Below, in pieces: positions 17,627-25,332 of a stretch of 54,633 nucleotides of DNA. The notes under the pieces are model-generated. The model was not told where the DNA came from, made no database searches, and worked only from the letters and a program-made list of their open reading frames with translations. The stretch is from Actinomycetota bacterium (GTDB lineage: Bacteria; Actinomycetota; Actinomycetes; Nanopelagicales; Nanopelagicaceae), in assembly GCA_014377015.1 (NCBI GenBank), contig JACMQL010000038.1, positions 1 to 54,633 of the forward strand, given 5' to 3'. The position numbers were made by a program, and so were the translations under genes. Every line of letters begins with the position of its first letter. Position 1 is the stretch's first letter.

Positions 17627-17665
17627 TAGAATGACGCCAGTAAGTTTCGACTCTCTCGTGGAGGT
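17627..17665 (+). promoter_or_regulatory. fdxA -10 element and strong ribosome binding site
   Basis: TAGAAT (17627-17632) is a near-consensus -10 element with a predicted start near 17639, giving a leader of about 30 bases. GGAGGT (17660-17665) lies 5 bases before the TTG at 17671 and decides that unusual start codon. Confidence 0.6.
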
Positions 17666-17670
17666 ATGCG

Positions 17671-17988
17671 TTGACGTACATAATTGCTCAGCCTTGCATC
17701 GATGTAAAAGACAAGTCTTGCATCGAGGAGTGCCCTGTCGATTGCATTTACGAGGGGTCCCGCATGCTTTACATCCAACCCGACGAATGTGTCGATTGCG
17801 GAGCATGCGAACCAGTGTGCCCTGTAGAAGCGATCTACTATGAGGATGATGTGCCTGAGCAATGGAAAGATTTCACCAAAGCCAATGTCGAGTTCTTCGA
17901 CGAGATTGGTTCTCCGGGAGGGGCCAGCAAACTTGGCCCAACAAACACAGATCACCCACTCGTTGTCGCTGCGCCTGCGCAGGCGTAA
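17671..17988 (+). CDS. fdxA: Seven-iron ferredoxin (3Fe-4S/4Fe-4S)
   Basis: The 105-residue protein carries Cys9, Cys17, Cys21 and Cys25 in the spacing CIDVKDKSCIEECPVDC, which fits the 7Fe type because the second Cys of a classic 4Fe motif is displaced. The second cluster is CVDCGACEPVCP. It is a low-potential electron carrier, often serving P450s or oxidoreductases. The start is TTG, fixed by GGAGGT 5 bases upstream and by the conserved TYIIAQPC opening. dapC follows 12 bases after the stop, the same pair as mycobacterial fdxC-dapC (Rv1177-Rv1178). Confidence 0.95.
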   Translation: MTYIIAQPCIDVKDKSCIEECPVDCIYEGSRMLYIQPDECVDCGACEPVCPVEAIYYEDDVPEQWKDFTKANVEFFDEIGSPGGASKLGPTNTDHPLVVAAPAQA

Positions 17989-18000
17989 ACAGGACAGCAC

Positions 18001-19092
18001 CTGAATCTCCCCGATTTTCCCTGGGATGCTTTGGCGCCGTTGGGCGTACGAGCTCGCCAGCACCCGGCAGGGATAATTGATCTTTCAGTCGGAACGCCTG
18101 TAGATCCAACGCCTGCTTTTATTCAGCAGGCATTACAGGAAAGTTCGAATGCTCCGGGCTATCCGTTGACGGCTGGTTCAGTTGAATTGAGAGAGGCGAT
18201 CCGTAATTGGGCTTTATCAAAATTGGGCGCTCAAGGCGATTTTGATGTTCTGCCTCTTATCGGCTCCAAGGAATTGGTAGCTTGGCTGCCGACTTTCTTG
18301 GAGTCAACGCACGTCTTGTATCCCGAGATCGCCTACCCCACTTATCGCGTTGGAGCTCTCCTGGCTCGGGCCGTTGAGACGCCGGTCGAAATCGATCCGA
18401 CGAATTGGCCGATAGCAGATCTCGCGTGGATCAATTCGCCTTCCAATCCCACCGGGCGAATTCATTCGACAACCGAATTCCGTGCCGCCCTGTCGTGGTC
18501 GCGGACAAATAATTCAGTGCTTGCGAGTGATGAGTGTTATCTGGAATTCGGACATGGTGTAACTCCAATTTCTGTCTTAAGTCAGACTGATGGAGACAAT
18601 ACGAATGTCCTCGCAGTCCATTCACTGTCGAAGCGCTCTAACCTGGCCGGATATCGCGCAGGATTCATGATCGGAGATCCCGCTTTAATCGGAAGAATCA
18701 GAGAGGTGCGCAAGCATGCGGGGATGATTGTCTCTGCGCCAGTACAGTGCGCGATGATTGCCGCCTTGTCCGATGATGCGCACGTTCTCGAGCAACGAAT
18801 TCGGTACGTCGGTCGCCGCGAAAAGCTCGTGCCAGCGCTGATTGAACAAGGATTCGCGATCGAGGAATCCCGCGCCGGGTTGTATGTCTGGTGTACACGC
18901 GGTGAGTCCGCGTGGGATTCTGTTGCCTGGCTTGCAGAATTAGGAATCCTCGCTACGCCAGGGAATTTTTATGGGGCAAAGGCGGAGCGGTATATTCGCA
19001 TAGCCTTGACTGCAACGGACGCCGAAATAGATGTAGCTGTTTCTCGATTATCACAAGCACCGAAATCACGTTCACAAAATCGAGATCAGTAG
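18001..19092 (+). CDS. dapC: N-succinyldiaminopimelate aminotransferase, probable CTG start
   Basis: DapC converts N-succinyl-2-amino-6-ketopimelate to N-succinyl-L,L-diaminopimelate with PLP. The PLP lysine is Lys211 in SLSKRSNLAGYRAGF, and NSPSNPTG is the class I aminotransferase loop. The usual family N terminus, of the form LPDFPWD followed by LAP, is encoded here only if translation begins upstream of the TTG at 18031. The frame is open back to the fdxA stop, the only start-like codon there is CTG 18001, and AGGA lies 6 bases before it. I therefore place the start at CTG 18001 (363 residues). The nucleotidyltransferase gene begins immediately at 19093. Confidence 0.9.
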   Translation: MNLPDFPWDALAPLGVRARQHPAGIIDLSVGTPVDPTPAFIQQALQESSNAPGYPLTAGSVELREAIRNWALSKLGAQGDFDVLPLIGSKELVAWLPTFLESTHVLYPEIAYPTYRVGALLARAVETPVEIDPTNWPIADLAWINSPSNPTGRIHSTTEFRAALSWSRTNNSVLASDECYLEFGHGVTPISVLSQTDGDNTNVLAVHSLSKRSNLAGYRAGFMIGDPALIGRIREVRKHAGMIVSAPVQCAMIAALSDDAHVLEQRIRYVGRREKLVPALIEQGFAIEESRAGLYVWCTRGESAWDSVAWLAELGILATPGNFYGAKAERYIRIALTATDAEIDVAVSRLSQAPKSRSQNRDQ

Positions 19093-20106
19093 ATGGCGCA
19101 AGGGATACTTCTCGTAGGCGGGCTGGGAACCCGCTTGCTTCCGCTTACACGCACGGTCCCCAAACCGATGCTGCCAATCGCGGGACTGCCTATTACAGAA
19201 CATCAACTGATGATGGCCAGACGGGCGAATATCACCTCAATTGTTCTAGCAACTTCGTACTTAGCGGAGGTTTTTGTGCCGTATTTCGGTGACGGTTCGA
19301 AGTGGGGAATTGATCTGCAATATGCAGTGGAAACTTCCCCGCTCGGAACCGGCGGTGCCATTCGCAATGCCGCACAACTGCTTGACGGGGATCAATCGAT
19401 AATCATCATGAATGGAGATGTTCTAAGTTCTCATGATCTGGTGAGACAAATTTCGATGCACGAATCAGAAAATGCAGATGTAACTCTGCATTTAACGCAC
19501 GTTGACGATGCTCGTGCTTTCGGGTGTGTTCCGACAGATGAACAAAATCGCGTTCTAGCATTTCTTGAAAAAATGGATAATCCCGTAACTAATAATATAA
19601 ATGCCGGTTGTTATGTCTTCCATCCCCGAGTTTTGAATTCGATTGCGGCCAACACAGTTGTCAGCATCGAGCGTGAAATTTTTCCGCAATTGGTCGCGTC
19701 AGGTAAAAAGGTTCTGGGGTTTGGTGATGATTCGTTCTGGCTAGATGTCGGTAAACCAACTGCGCTTCTGCAAGGATCGATAGCTATCGTTGAAGGTCGT
19801 GCAAACGGTCAAGCCCTAGATCGCGTTGCATTGGCCCACCGATCGCGCGAATATGTTGCATTGGAGGGGGCTCATATTTCGCCCTCTGCACACATTTCAG
19901 GAGGTTCGGCCATCGGCAGACATGCGCGCGTCGGAGCCGGCGCGAAAATAAACGGATCAATTATTGGCGACGGGGCGATTATTTCGGACGGTGCCCAACT
20001 TACTCGTTGCTTTGTTGCGGACGGCGTGCAGGTAGAAGGCGCGGAGAAGTTACACGATTGTTTCGTTGGTATTGAAGGAATACAGCCCCTTCTACTTGAA
20101 AAGTAA
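19093..20106 (+). CDS. NDP-sugar pyrophosphorylase (mannose-1-P guanylyltransferase type)
   Basis: The N-terminal nucleotidyltransferase domain has the signature LVGGLGTRLLPLTRTVPKPM, the GTGGAIRNAA loop and NGDVL metal site. The C-terminal 80 residues form a left-handed beta-helix (SPSAHISGGSAIGRHARVGA). This two-domain form is typical of actinobacterial ManC/GDP-mannose pyrophosphorylase (Rv3264c), and the nearby whiB2-like gene and phosphomannomutase support mannose activation. Glucose-1-phosphate as substrate cannot be excluded. It starts directly after the dapC stop. Confidence 0.9.
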   Translation: MAQGILLVGGLGTRLLPLTRTVPKPMLPIAGLPITEHQLMMARRANITSIVLATSYLAEVFVPYFGDGSKWGIDLQYAVETSPLGTGGAIRNAAQLLDGDQSIIIMNGDVLSSHDLVRQISMHESENADVTLHLTHVDDARAFGCVPTDEQNRVLAFLEKMDNPVTNNINAGCYVFHPRVLNSIAANTVVSIEREIFPQLVASGKKVLGFGDDSFWLDVGKPTALLQGSIAIVEGRANGQALDRVALAHRSREYVALEGAHISPSAHISGGSAIGRHARVGAGAKINGSIIGDGAIISDGAQLTRCFVADGVQVEGAEKLHDCFVGIEGIQPLLLEK

Positions 20107-20140
20107 GCCCCTGTAAAGAAAATTGGTACCCATCTCGGAC

Positions 20141-20169
20141 TTGACTTACGTGGATTACACGCGTGTAAT
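20141..20169 (+). promoter_or_regulatory. whiB2 promoter with overlapping 16-base palindromic operator
   Basis: TTGACT (20141-20146), a 17-base spacer and TGTAAT (20164-20169) form a good sigma-70-type promoter. The perfect palindrome ATTACACGCGTGTAAT (20154-20169) fills the second half of the spacer and the whole -10 box, so a dimeric protein bound there would block RNA polymerase. AAGGAG (20213-20218) then precedes the GTG start at 20226, so this gene has a leader of about 50 bases, unlike most of its neighbours. Confidence 0.75.
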
Positions 20170-20225
20170 TCACTTATTGGAATTCCGTCATCAGGGCGGA
20201 GCCGAGGCTTTTAAGGAGTATCCGC

Positions 20226-20501
20226 GTGTCAGATTTCCATCCTGCTGGCCCAAGTATCCAACTTGTAAGCGGCGAAACCGTTGAATTATCTTGGCAAGAA
20301 CGCTCGCTTTGCGCTCAAACAGACCCCGAAGCTTTTTTCCCAGAAAAAGGCGGCTCAACTCGTGAAGCAAAACGCGTGTGCATGTCGTGCGATGTTCGAT
20401 CAGAATGTCTCGAGTACGCCCTAGCTCACGATGAACGATTTGGTATTTGGGGCGGCCTTTCTGAGAGAGAACGCCGCCGACTCAAGCGTCGACCTGCGTA
20501 A
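20226..20501 (+). CDS. whiB2: WhiB-family iron-sulfur regulator (WhiB2-like)
   Basis: The 91-residue Wbl protein has the four cluster cysteines Cys29, Cys52, Cys55 and Cys61, the GIWGGL turn (IWGGLSERERR) that contacts the primary sigma factor, and a basic C-terminal tail RRRLKRR for DNA binding. Its place between the nucleotidyltransferase and the glycosyltransferase/phosphomannomutase block matches WhiB2/WhmD (Rv3260c), which controls septation and cell division in mycobacteria. The start is GTG with AAGGAG 7 bases upstream. Confidence 0.9.
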   Translation: MSDFHPAGPSIQLVSGETVELSWQERSLCAQTDPEAFFPEKGGSTREAKRVCMSCDVRSECLEYALAHDERFGIWGGLSERERRRLKRRPA

Positions 20502-20516
20502 ATCGTCCGTATTTAG

Positions 20517-20522
20517 TACCTT
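20517..20522 (+). promoter_or_regulatory. -10 element TACCTT, leaderless GTG start of the glycosyltransferase
   Basis: TACCTT ends 6 bases before the GTG at 20529. It starts only 15 bases after the whiB2 stop, giving the envelope block its own promoter. Confidence 0.6.
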
Positions 20523-20528
20523 GTCGGA

Positions 20529-23500
20529 GTGATTACTGACGAGGTCGTTTCAAACACGAACGTCAGCGGAGCAAATACCACCCAGTTTCATGTGACTGCC
20601 ATCTTGGTCACTCACAACGGAGCAATGTGGCTCCCCGAAGTTGTGGCCGCACTTGCGTCGCAATCGCGCCCCATTGACTACACCGTTGCAGTAGACACGG
20701 GATCGAAGGACGCCTCAGTAAAGTTGCTCAAGCGGGCTCGTCTTCACTCAATTTCGATGCCGTACGACACTGGCTTTGGCGAAGCTATCGCAGGAGCCAT
20801 CAAAAATATTCCTGCGCCACTCGGCGAGAATGAATGGCTCTGGTTCATTCATGATGATTGCGCACCAGAATCCGGAGCGTTGCAAGCTCTCCTCGAAGCC
20901 ATCGAAAATCGTCCGCAAGTGGCAATTGCGGGACCTAAATTGCGCGGCTGGTATGACCGTTCGCATTTGCTCGAACTCGGCGTGAGCATCGCAGGTAATG
21001 GTGCGCGCTGGACTGGACTGGAAAATCGTGAATACGATCAAGGTCAATACGACGGAGTGCGTGAAGTGCTGTCCGTCAGCACAGCGGGAATGCTCATTCG
21101 GCGCGACGTTTTTACAGAACTGGGCGGGTTCGATCCGAACCTGGCACTTTTTAGAGACGACGTAGATCTCGGGTGGCGAGCTCATGTAGCGGGACATTCG
21201 GTGATCGCCGTTTCCCAGGCGGTTGCATTTCATGCGGAAGCTGCCGCATCGGAGCGACGCACTATTGATGTGAAGAGCGCTTTGCTCCACCATGGGCTTC
21301 TCCTCGACCGCCGAAATGCGGCGTATGTGCTCTTGGTGAATTCATCGTGGTGGCTTTTGCCATGGGTAGCGCTGCAATTGGTGAGCAGTGCCACGCTGCG
21401 CGCGCTGGGCTATCTGATAGCGAAGCTTCCAAGTTATGCGCTGGACGAATTCTTAGCGGTCTGTCTATTGGTTATAAAACCAAGAGATGTCTGGGCAGCT
21501 CGAAAGGAGCGCCGAAAAAGTCGGTTGATTTCTCCCAGAGTTGTCTCGGCATTCATTCCTCCTCGATGGTCGCAAATTCGTCTGGGTGCCATTCGCTTAC
21601 GGGAAGCGGTTAGATTCGGATTGTTGCCGAGCAAAGAAGAATCGGAGTCATCTTTAGTTCAACCTTCGGATGAGGATGACCTTCTAATTCCGTCCTCGCC
21701 GATACGTTGGCATACTTTTTTCCGCCGGCCAGAAATTTCGGGGTTTCTTTTTATCATTGTTCTCTCCTCATTGTGGGCAACTCAGCGTTACGGCTCATTG
21801 GTGGGTGGAGCGCTGCCCCGCTCTCCCGTCGGAGCAATCGATTTGTGGCGAAAATACGCAGATTCGTGGCATGAAATCGGGATGGGAACATCTGCAGCCA
21901 CTCCGACATGGATTGCAATTCTGGCGTTAATGTCAACTTTGTTCCTCGGCAAGGCGGCCGCATTAATTACAATCGTATTTTGGGCGGCCCCGATTCTCTC
22001 GATGTGGTCGATGTATTCACTTCTGCGTCGTCTATCTCATAACTCGTGGCTCGTAGTCGGAGGTGCCCTTGCTTACTCTCTTTCGCCCGTAACTATCGCT
22101 GCGATCAACTCTGGGCGGTTAGGCACGATAGTTCTTCTCGTCGTCGCACCTCGAATTGCTTACCATCTTCCTAAGTTGGTCAATATTGAAATGGTGAATT
22201 GGCGGGCGATCTTTGGATTTAGCCTATTAGTCGGAGTGGTTACTTCGTTTTCGTTATTTGCTTTCCTCGGTATTTCACTGATTCACATTATGAATCTCGT
22301 GCGAGATTATTTGAACTATCGCGCGGTGCAAGAAAAGAAACTTTTTCTGGATCAATTTCTACGGCGCTTGGTTCTGATATTTACTCCCTTTGTTCTTTGC
22401 CTACCGTGGTCCCTCGAAACTCTGTTGCATCCAACAAGATTTCTCATCGAACCTGGATTTGCGCTTGGTGGGGGCGGGCCAAATTTTGCTTTGCTCGCGA
22501 ACCCTGGGGGGCCAGGATCCTTACCTTGGTGGTTCATCTCGCCGGTGAGTTTGATGCTCGTAGTAGCAATGTTCTCATCGGCGGCAGTGCGAAGATATTC
22601 GGGTTGGGGACTGCTTTATCTGATTCTTGCAACTTACTTAAGTGCAGTTTCGCTGGCTGGTCACGCAAGTTCGCGCGCGGAACATCTTTGGGTCGGATCA
22701 TTTCTCGTTTTTGCAACTATCGGCGCAATGTGTTCGGGAGTAATAATTCTTGACGGGTTGCGCAAGCGCCTGGTTGGAGTTCAGTTTCACTTTAGACACA
22801 TGTTAGGCGGAATCCTCATTGCCTCGACAGTTATTTACGGACTTACAACCTCAGTATGGGCTGTCACAGTCGGGTCAGATTCCCCGGTTCAAGCGAACGA
22901 GCAGTCCATTCTTCCGCCCTTTTTGGCGGTGAGTTCGGGTGCCAAGACTTTAGTGTTGCGCACGCTCGACGTATCTGACGGAAGTGCTCCGTCTTTCTAT
23001 ATTGCTCGATCTAACGATGCAATGCTCGGCGACCCGGATATCGCCAGCCCAGTCCCAGTTGTCGTGGATCTCGCGATTCAGAAGCTCGTGGATGGTTCGG
23101 GCATTGGAAGTAGTACGGTGCTATCTGCATTTGGTATCAAATATGTCTTTTTGAAGAATCCGGTTGATACTCAAATAGCGCGCGGCATCGACGGACTTGG
23201 CGGATTCATTCGAAATTCCTCAACGCGAGACGGAATTGTATGGCGCGTCACCGGTATAAGTGATCAACTCGTATTGAAGGATAAAGCTGGCCGATTGCAA
23301 GCCCTCAATTTAGATCCCATCAGCGGCGCGGCCGTAGTTCCCAACCCTGGACAGTTGCTGCTGGCTGAAAGTTATGACTCTTCGTGGCAGGCAATTCAAG
23401 GCGGAAAACGATTGTTTCGCACCGAAAATGCCGACGGGCTAACTGAATTTTCAAATGTCCAGGTGGGGGAGATTACGGTTATTCATGATGGGACTACTCG

Positions 23501-23606
23501 TCGCGCTTGGTTGGCGCTGCAAGTTCTAGTCCTCTTGACCGTAGTGATTTTCGCGCTACCTTCTGGTCGAAGAAGGCGTGAGATATCGGAACAGGAACTC
23601 ACATGA
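20529..23606 (+). CDS. Family 2 glycosyltransferase fused to a large membrane domain
   Basis: Residues about 10-250 are a GT2 domain: ATLVTHNGAMW-like opening (AILVTHNG), DTGSKD, the acidic site FIHDDCAPE, and the acceptor-binding region LFRDDVDLGWRA. Two hydrophobic helices follow (about 270-320), then a basic linker, and from about 400 to 760 some ten membrane helices. A globular extracytoplasmic domain (about 770-1000) and a last helix near the C terminus complete the 1025 residues. Many actinobacteria carry a GT2/membrane fusion at this place next to whiB2; the acceptor is probably a cell-envelope polymer. The GTG start appears leaderless. The DUF5719 gene overlaps its end. Confidence 0.9.
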   Translation: MITDEVVSNTNVSGANTTQFHVTAILVTHNGAMWLPEVVAALASQSRPIDYTVAVDTGSKDASVKLLKRARLHSISMPYDTGFGEAIAGAIKNIPAPLGENEWLWFIHDDCAPESGALQALLEAIENRPQVAIAGPKLRGWYDRSHLLELGVSIAGNGARWTGLENREYDQGQYDGVREVLSVSTAGMLIRRDVFTELGGFDPNLALFRDDVDLGWRAHVAGHSVIAVSQAVAFHAEAAASERRTIDVKSALLHHGLLLDRRNAAYVLLVNSSWWLLPWVALQLVSSATLRALGYLIAKLPSYALDEFLAVCLLVIKPRDVWAARKERRKSRLISPRVVSAFIPPRWSQIRLGAIRLREAVRFGLLPSKEESESSLVQPSDEDDLLIPSSPIRWHTFFRRPEISGFLFIIVLSSLWATQRYGSLVGGALPRSPVGAIDLWRKYADSWHEIGMGTSAATPTWIAILALMSTLFLGKAAALITIVFWAAPILSMWSMYSLLRRLSHNSWLVVGGALAYSLSPVTIAAINSGRLGTIVLLVVAPRIAYHLPKLVNIEMVNWRAIFGFSLLVGVVTSFSLFAFLGISLIHIMNLVRDYLNYRAVQEKKLFLDQFLRRLVLIFTPFVLCLPWSLETLLHPTRFLIEPGFALGGGGPNFALLANPGGPGSLPWWFISPVSLMLVVAMFSSAAVRRYSGWGLLYLILATYLSAVSLAGHASSRAEHLWVGSFLVFATIGAMCSGVIILDGLRKRLVGVQFHFRHMLGGILIASTVIYGLTTSVWAVTVGSDSPVQANEQSILPPFLAVSSGAKTLVLRTLDVSDGSAPSFYIARSNDAMLGDPDIASPVPVVVDLAIQKLVDGSGIGSSTVLSAFGIKYVFLKNPVDTQIARGIDGLGGFIRNSSTRDGIVWRVTGISDQLVLKDKAGRLQALNLDPISGAAVVPNPGQLLLAESYDSSWQAIQGGKRLFRTENADGLTEFSNVQVGEITVIHDGTTRRAWLALQVLVLLTVVIFALPSGRRRREISEQELT

Positions 23607-24904
23607 GAGTTCGAAGATTGTTCTTCTTTGTCGCCCTAGTTCTAATAACAGGAGTTGTAAGCAATCTGCTGATGACCGATGCGTCGACAACGAGATATTC
23701 GGAAAGCTACCCGGCTGCAGTGTGTCCTCCCACGGAAGCTAACGTAATTTCTAAGGTATCAGTGCCGAGCAAGAAAACACTTTTTAGAAAAGTGACAGGC
23801 AAATCCACGAACTTTGTTCCGATCAAGTCCACTCGGTACCTCATCACGAAGTACCCCATATTGCTCAACTACACTGGTGTCACTTCATTTGTTTGGCAAA
23901 GTAATTCTGGGGTTTGGGCTGGCTCCACGCTTTGCGCGGCACCGTCTACTGATCAATGGTTTGTAGGAGGTACTGCAGATGTGATCGGGCGCGGCCGACT
24001 ATTTTTAGTCAACAGCGGATTAAGTGAAGCTCTGGTTGATGTGTCAGTTTGGAACGAGGGCGGTTTGAAATCCGGAAAAGTTATTGCAGTATCTGCCAAC
24101 TCTTCAATGAGAATCTCACTAGATTCAATTGCGGCCGGTTCGAGTCGTTTGGCCCTACGAGTGACATCGCGTTCTGGTCGGGTGAACGCATTCTTGTTGG
24201 ATGAGCGTGGAAAAGGACTTCAAAGTCTCGGGGCCGACTTCGTAAATCCAGTTGATGCCCCGAGCACGAACATCGTCATCTCGGGAATTCCCCATCAGAT
24301 ACGGAAAGGGAAAGCGGGCGCGCATGTATTGCGCGTACTTACTCCAAGTGCCGCCGGCGCCAACATTCGAGTAGATGTAATTTCGAAAGATGGAGTGTTT
24401 GCCCCAATCGGACTAGACGGCCGTGATGTGCCTGGTGGATCAGTACTCGATTTCAATCTAAATCCCACAATGCCAGCCGGATCATTTTCAATTCGAATAC
24501 GCTCGAACGAGCCGATTGTTGCCGGGGTCCTTTCCAGCATTGTTGTAGCGAGCCACCGCGATCTGGTGTGGAATTCAGCGACACCGTCGCTTGTGCCTAT
24601 GAAACTCGCAATTCGCGGTCTAAATCCCAAATTTATTTTTACGGGCGACTCCATCTCATTGACTGTCGTGGTCCATTTCAGAAATGGAGCAAGTCGCAGG
24701 TATAAACTCACTGGAAACGACATAAAAGCTTGGAATGTTCCGGAGCAAGCTACCTCGGTTACGTTTTCCGACATACGCGGCAAAATCGCCACAAGTGCAT
24801 TGATAAAATCAATAAGTGGAATTGCTTCCGTCCCAATTGCACCTGGAAGCACACTTGCCCGAGCGCCGATTCCAAGTTCCGATATCGGCGTAATCGGTCA
24901 TTAA
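23603..24904 (+). CDS. DUF5719 family secreted or membrane-anchored protein
   Basis: The 433-residue protein has an N-terminal hydrophobic segment (LFFFVALVLITGVVSNLLM) serving as signal peptide or anchor, then an all-beta extracytoplasmic part with repeated strands. Its layout and place after the glycosyltransferase match the DUF5719 family, which has no known function. The ATG overlaps the preceding stop as ATGA and AGGAA lies upstream, so it is translated together with the glycosyltransferase and probably works with it at the outer membrane face. Confidence 0.82.
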   Translation: MRVRRLFFFVALVLITGVVSNLLMTDASTTRYSESYPAAVCPPTEANVISKVSVPSKKTLFRKVTGKSTNFVPIKSTRYLITKYPILLNYTGVTSFVWQSNSGVWAGSTLCAAPSTDQWFVGGTADVIGRGRLFLVNSGLSEALVDVSVWNEGGLKSGKVIAVSANSSMRISLDSIAAGSSRLALRVTSRSGRVNAFLLDERGKGLQSLGADFVNPVDAPSTNIVISGIPHQIRKGKAGAHVLRVLTPSAAGANIRVDVISKDGVFAPIGLDGRDVPGGSVLDFNLNPTMPAGSFSIRIRSNEPIVAGVLSSIVVASHRDLVWNSATPSLVPMKLAIRGLNPKFIFTGDSISLTVVVHFRNGASRRYKLTGNDIKAWNVPEQATSVTFSDIRGKIATSALIKSISGIASVPIAPGSTLARAPIPSSDIGVIGH

Positions 24905-24942
24905 CTTTCGGGTCAATGCGAGATTTTTACTCTCGGCACCAC

Positions 24943-24948
24943 TAGCCT
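24943..24948 (+). promoter_or_regulatory. -10 element TAGCCT upstream of the DUF3499 gene
   Basis: TAGCCT ends 7 bases before the ATG at 24956, one base more than at most other leaderless starts in the window. Confidence 0.5.
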
Positions 24949-24955
24949 TTCGTTT

Positions 24956-25315
24956 ATGGTGCAAAGGCTAGGTCGTAGTTGCTCTCGAGGCGGATGCCGC
25001 CGAAAGGCCATCACTACTTTGACTTATGTTTATGCCGATTCAGTCGCGGTGGTAGGGCCCTTGGCGACCTTTGCCGAACCTCATGCATACGATCTTTGTG
25101 AAGTACATGGCGAGAGGTTGACTGTCCCAAACGGATGGACAGTTATTCGCCAAGAAAGAAATGGAAAAGAAGCCGGCCCAACCGATGAAGACTTGATGGC
25201 CATTGCACATGCGGTCCGGGAAGTTTCTCAACCGCAACGGGAAATGCCATCGAAAGGTGCAATCGCCACTCCCGAACTTGGTCGGCGAGGGCATCTGCGC
25301 GCTGTCCCATCTTGA
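24956..25315 (+). CDS. DUF3499 family protein
   Basis: The 119-residue protein begins RSCSRGGCRRKAITTLTYVY and later has YDLCEVHGERLTVPNGW; the Cys and His residues suggest a small zinc-binding domain. The family is the mycobacterial Rv3259 type, found beside whiB2 and manB, and has no known function. The C-terminal third is variable and charged. The stop overlaps a TTG of the next frame, but the phosphomannomutase more likely starts at 25333. Confidence 0.88.
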   Translation: MVQRLGRSCSRGGCRRKAITTLTYVYADSVAVVGPLATFAEPHAYDLCEVHGERLTVPNGWTVIRQERNGKEAGPTDEDLMAIAHAVREVSQPQREMPSKGAIATPELGRRGHLRAVPS

Positions 25316-25332
25316 GTAAAGAAGGGGCACGA

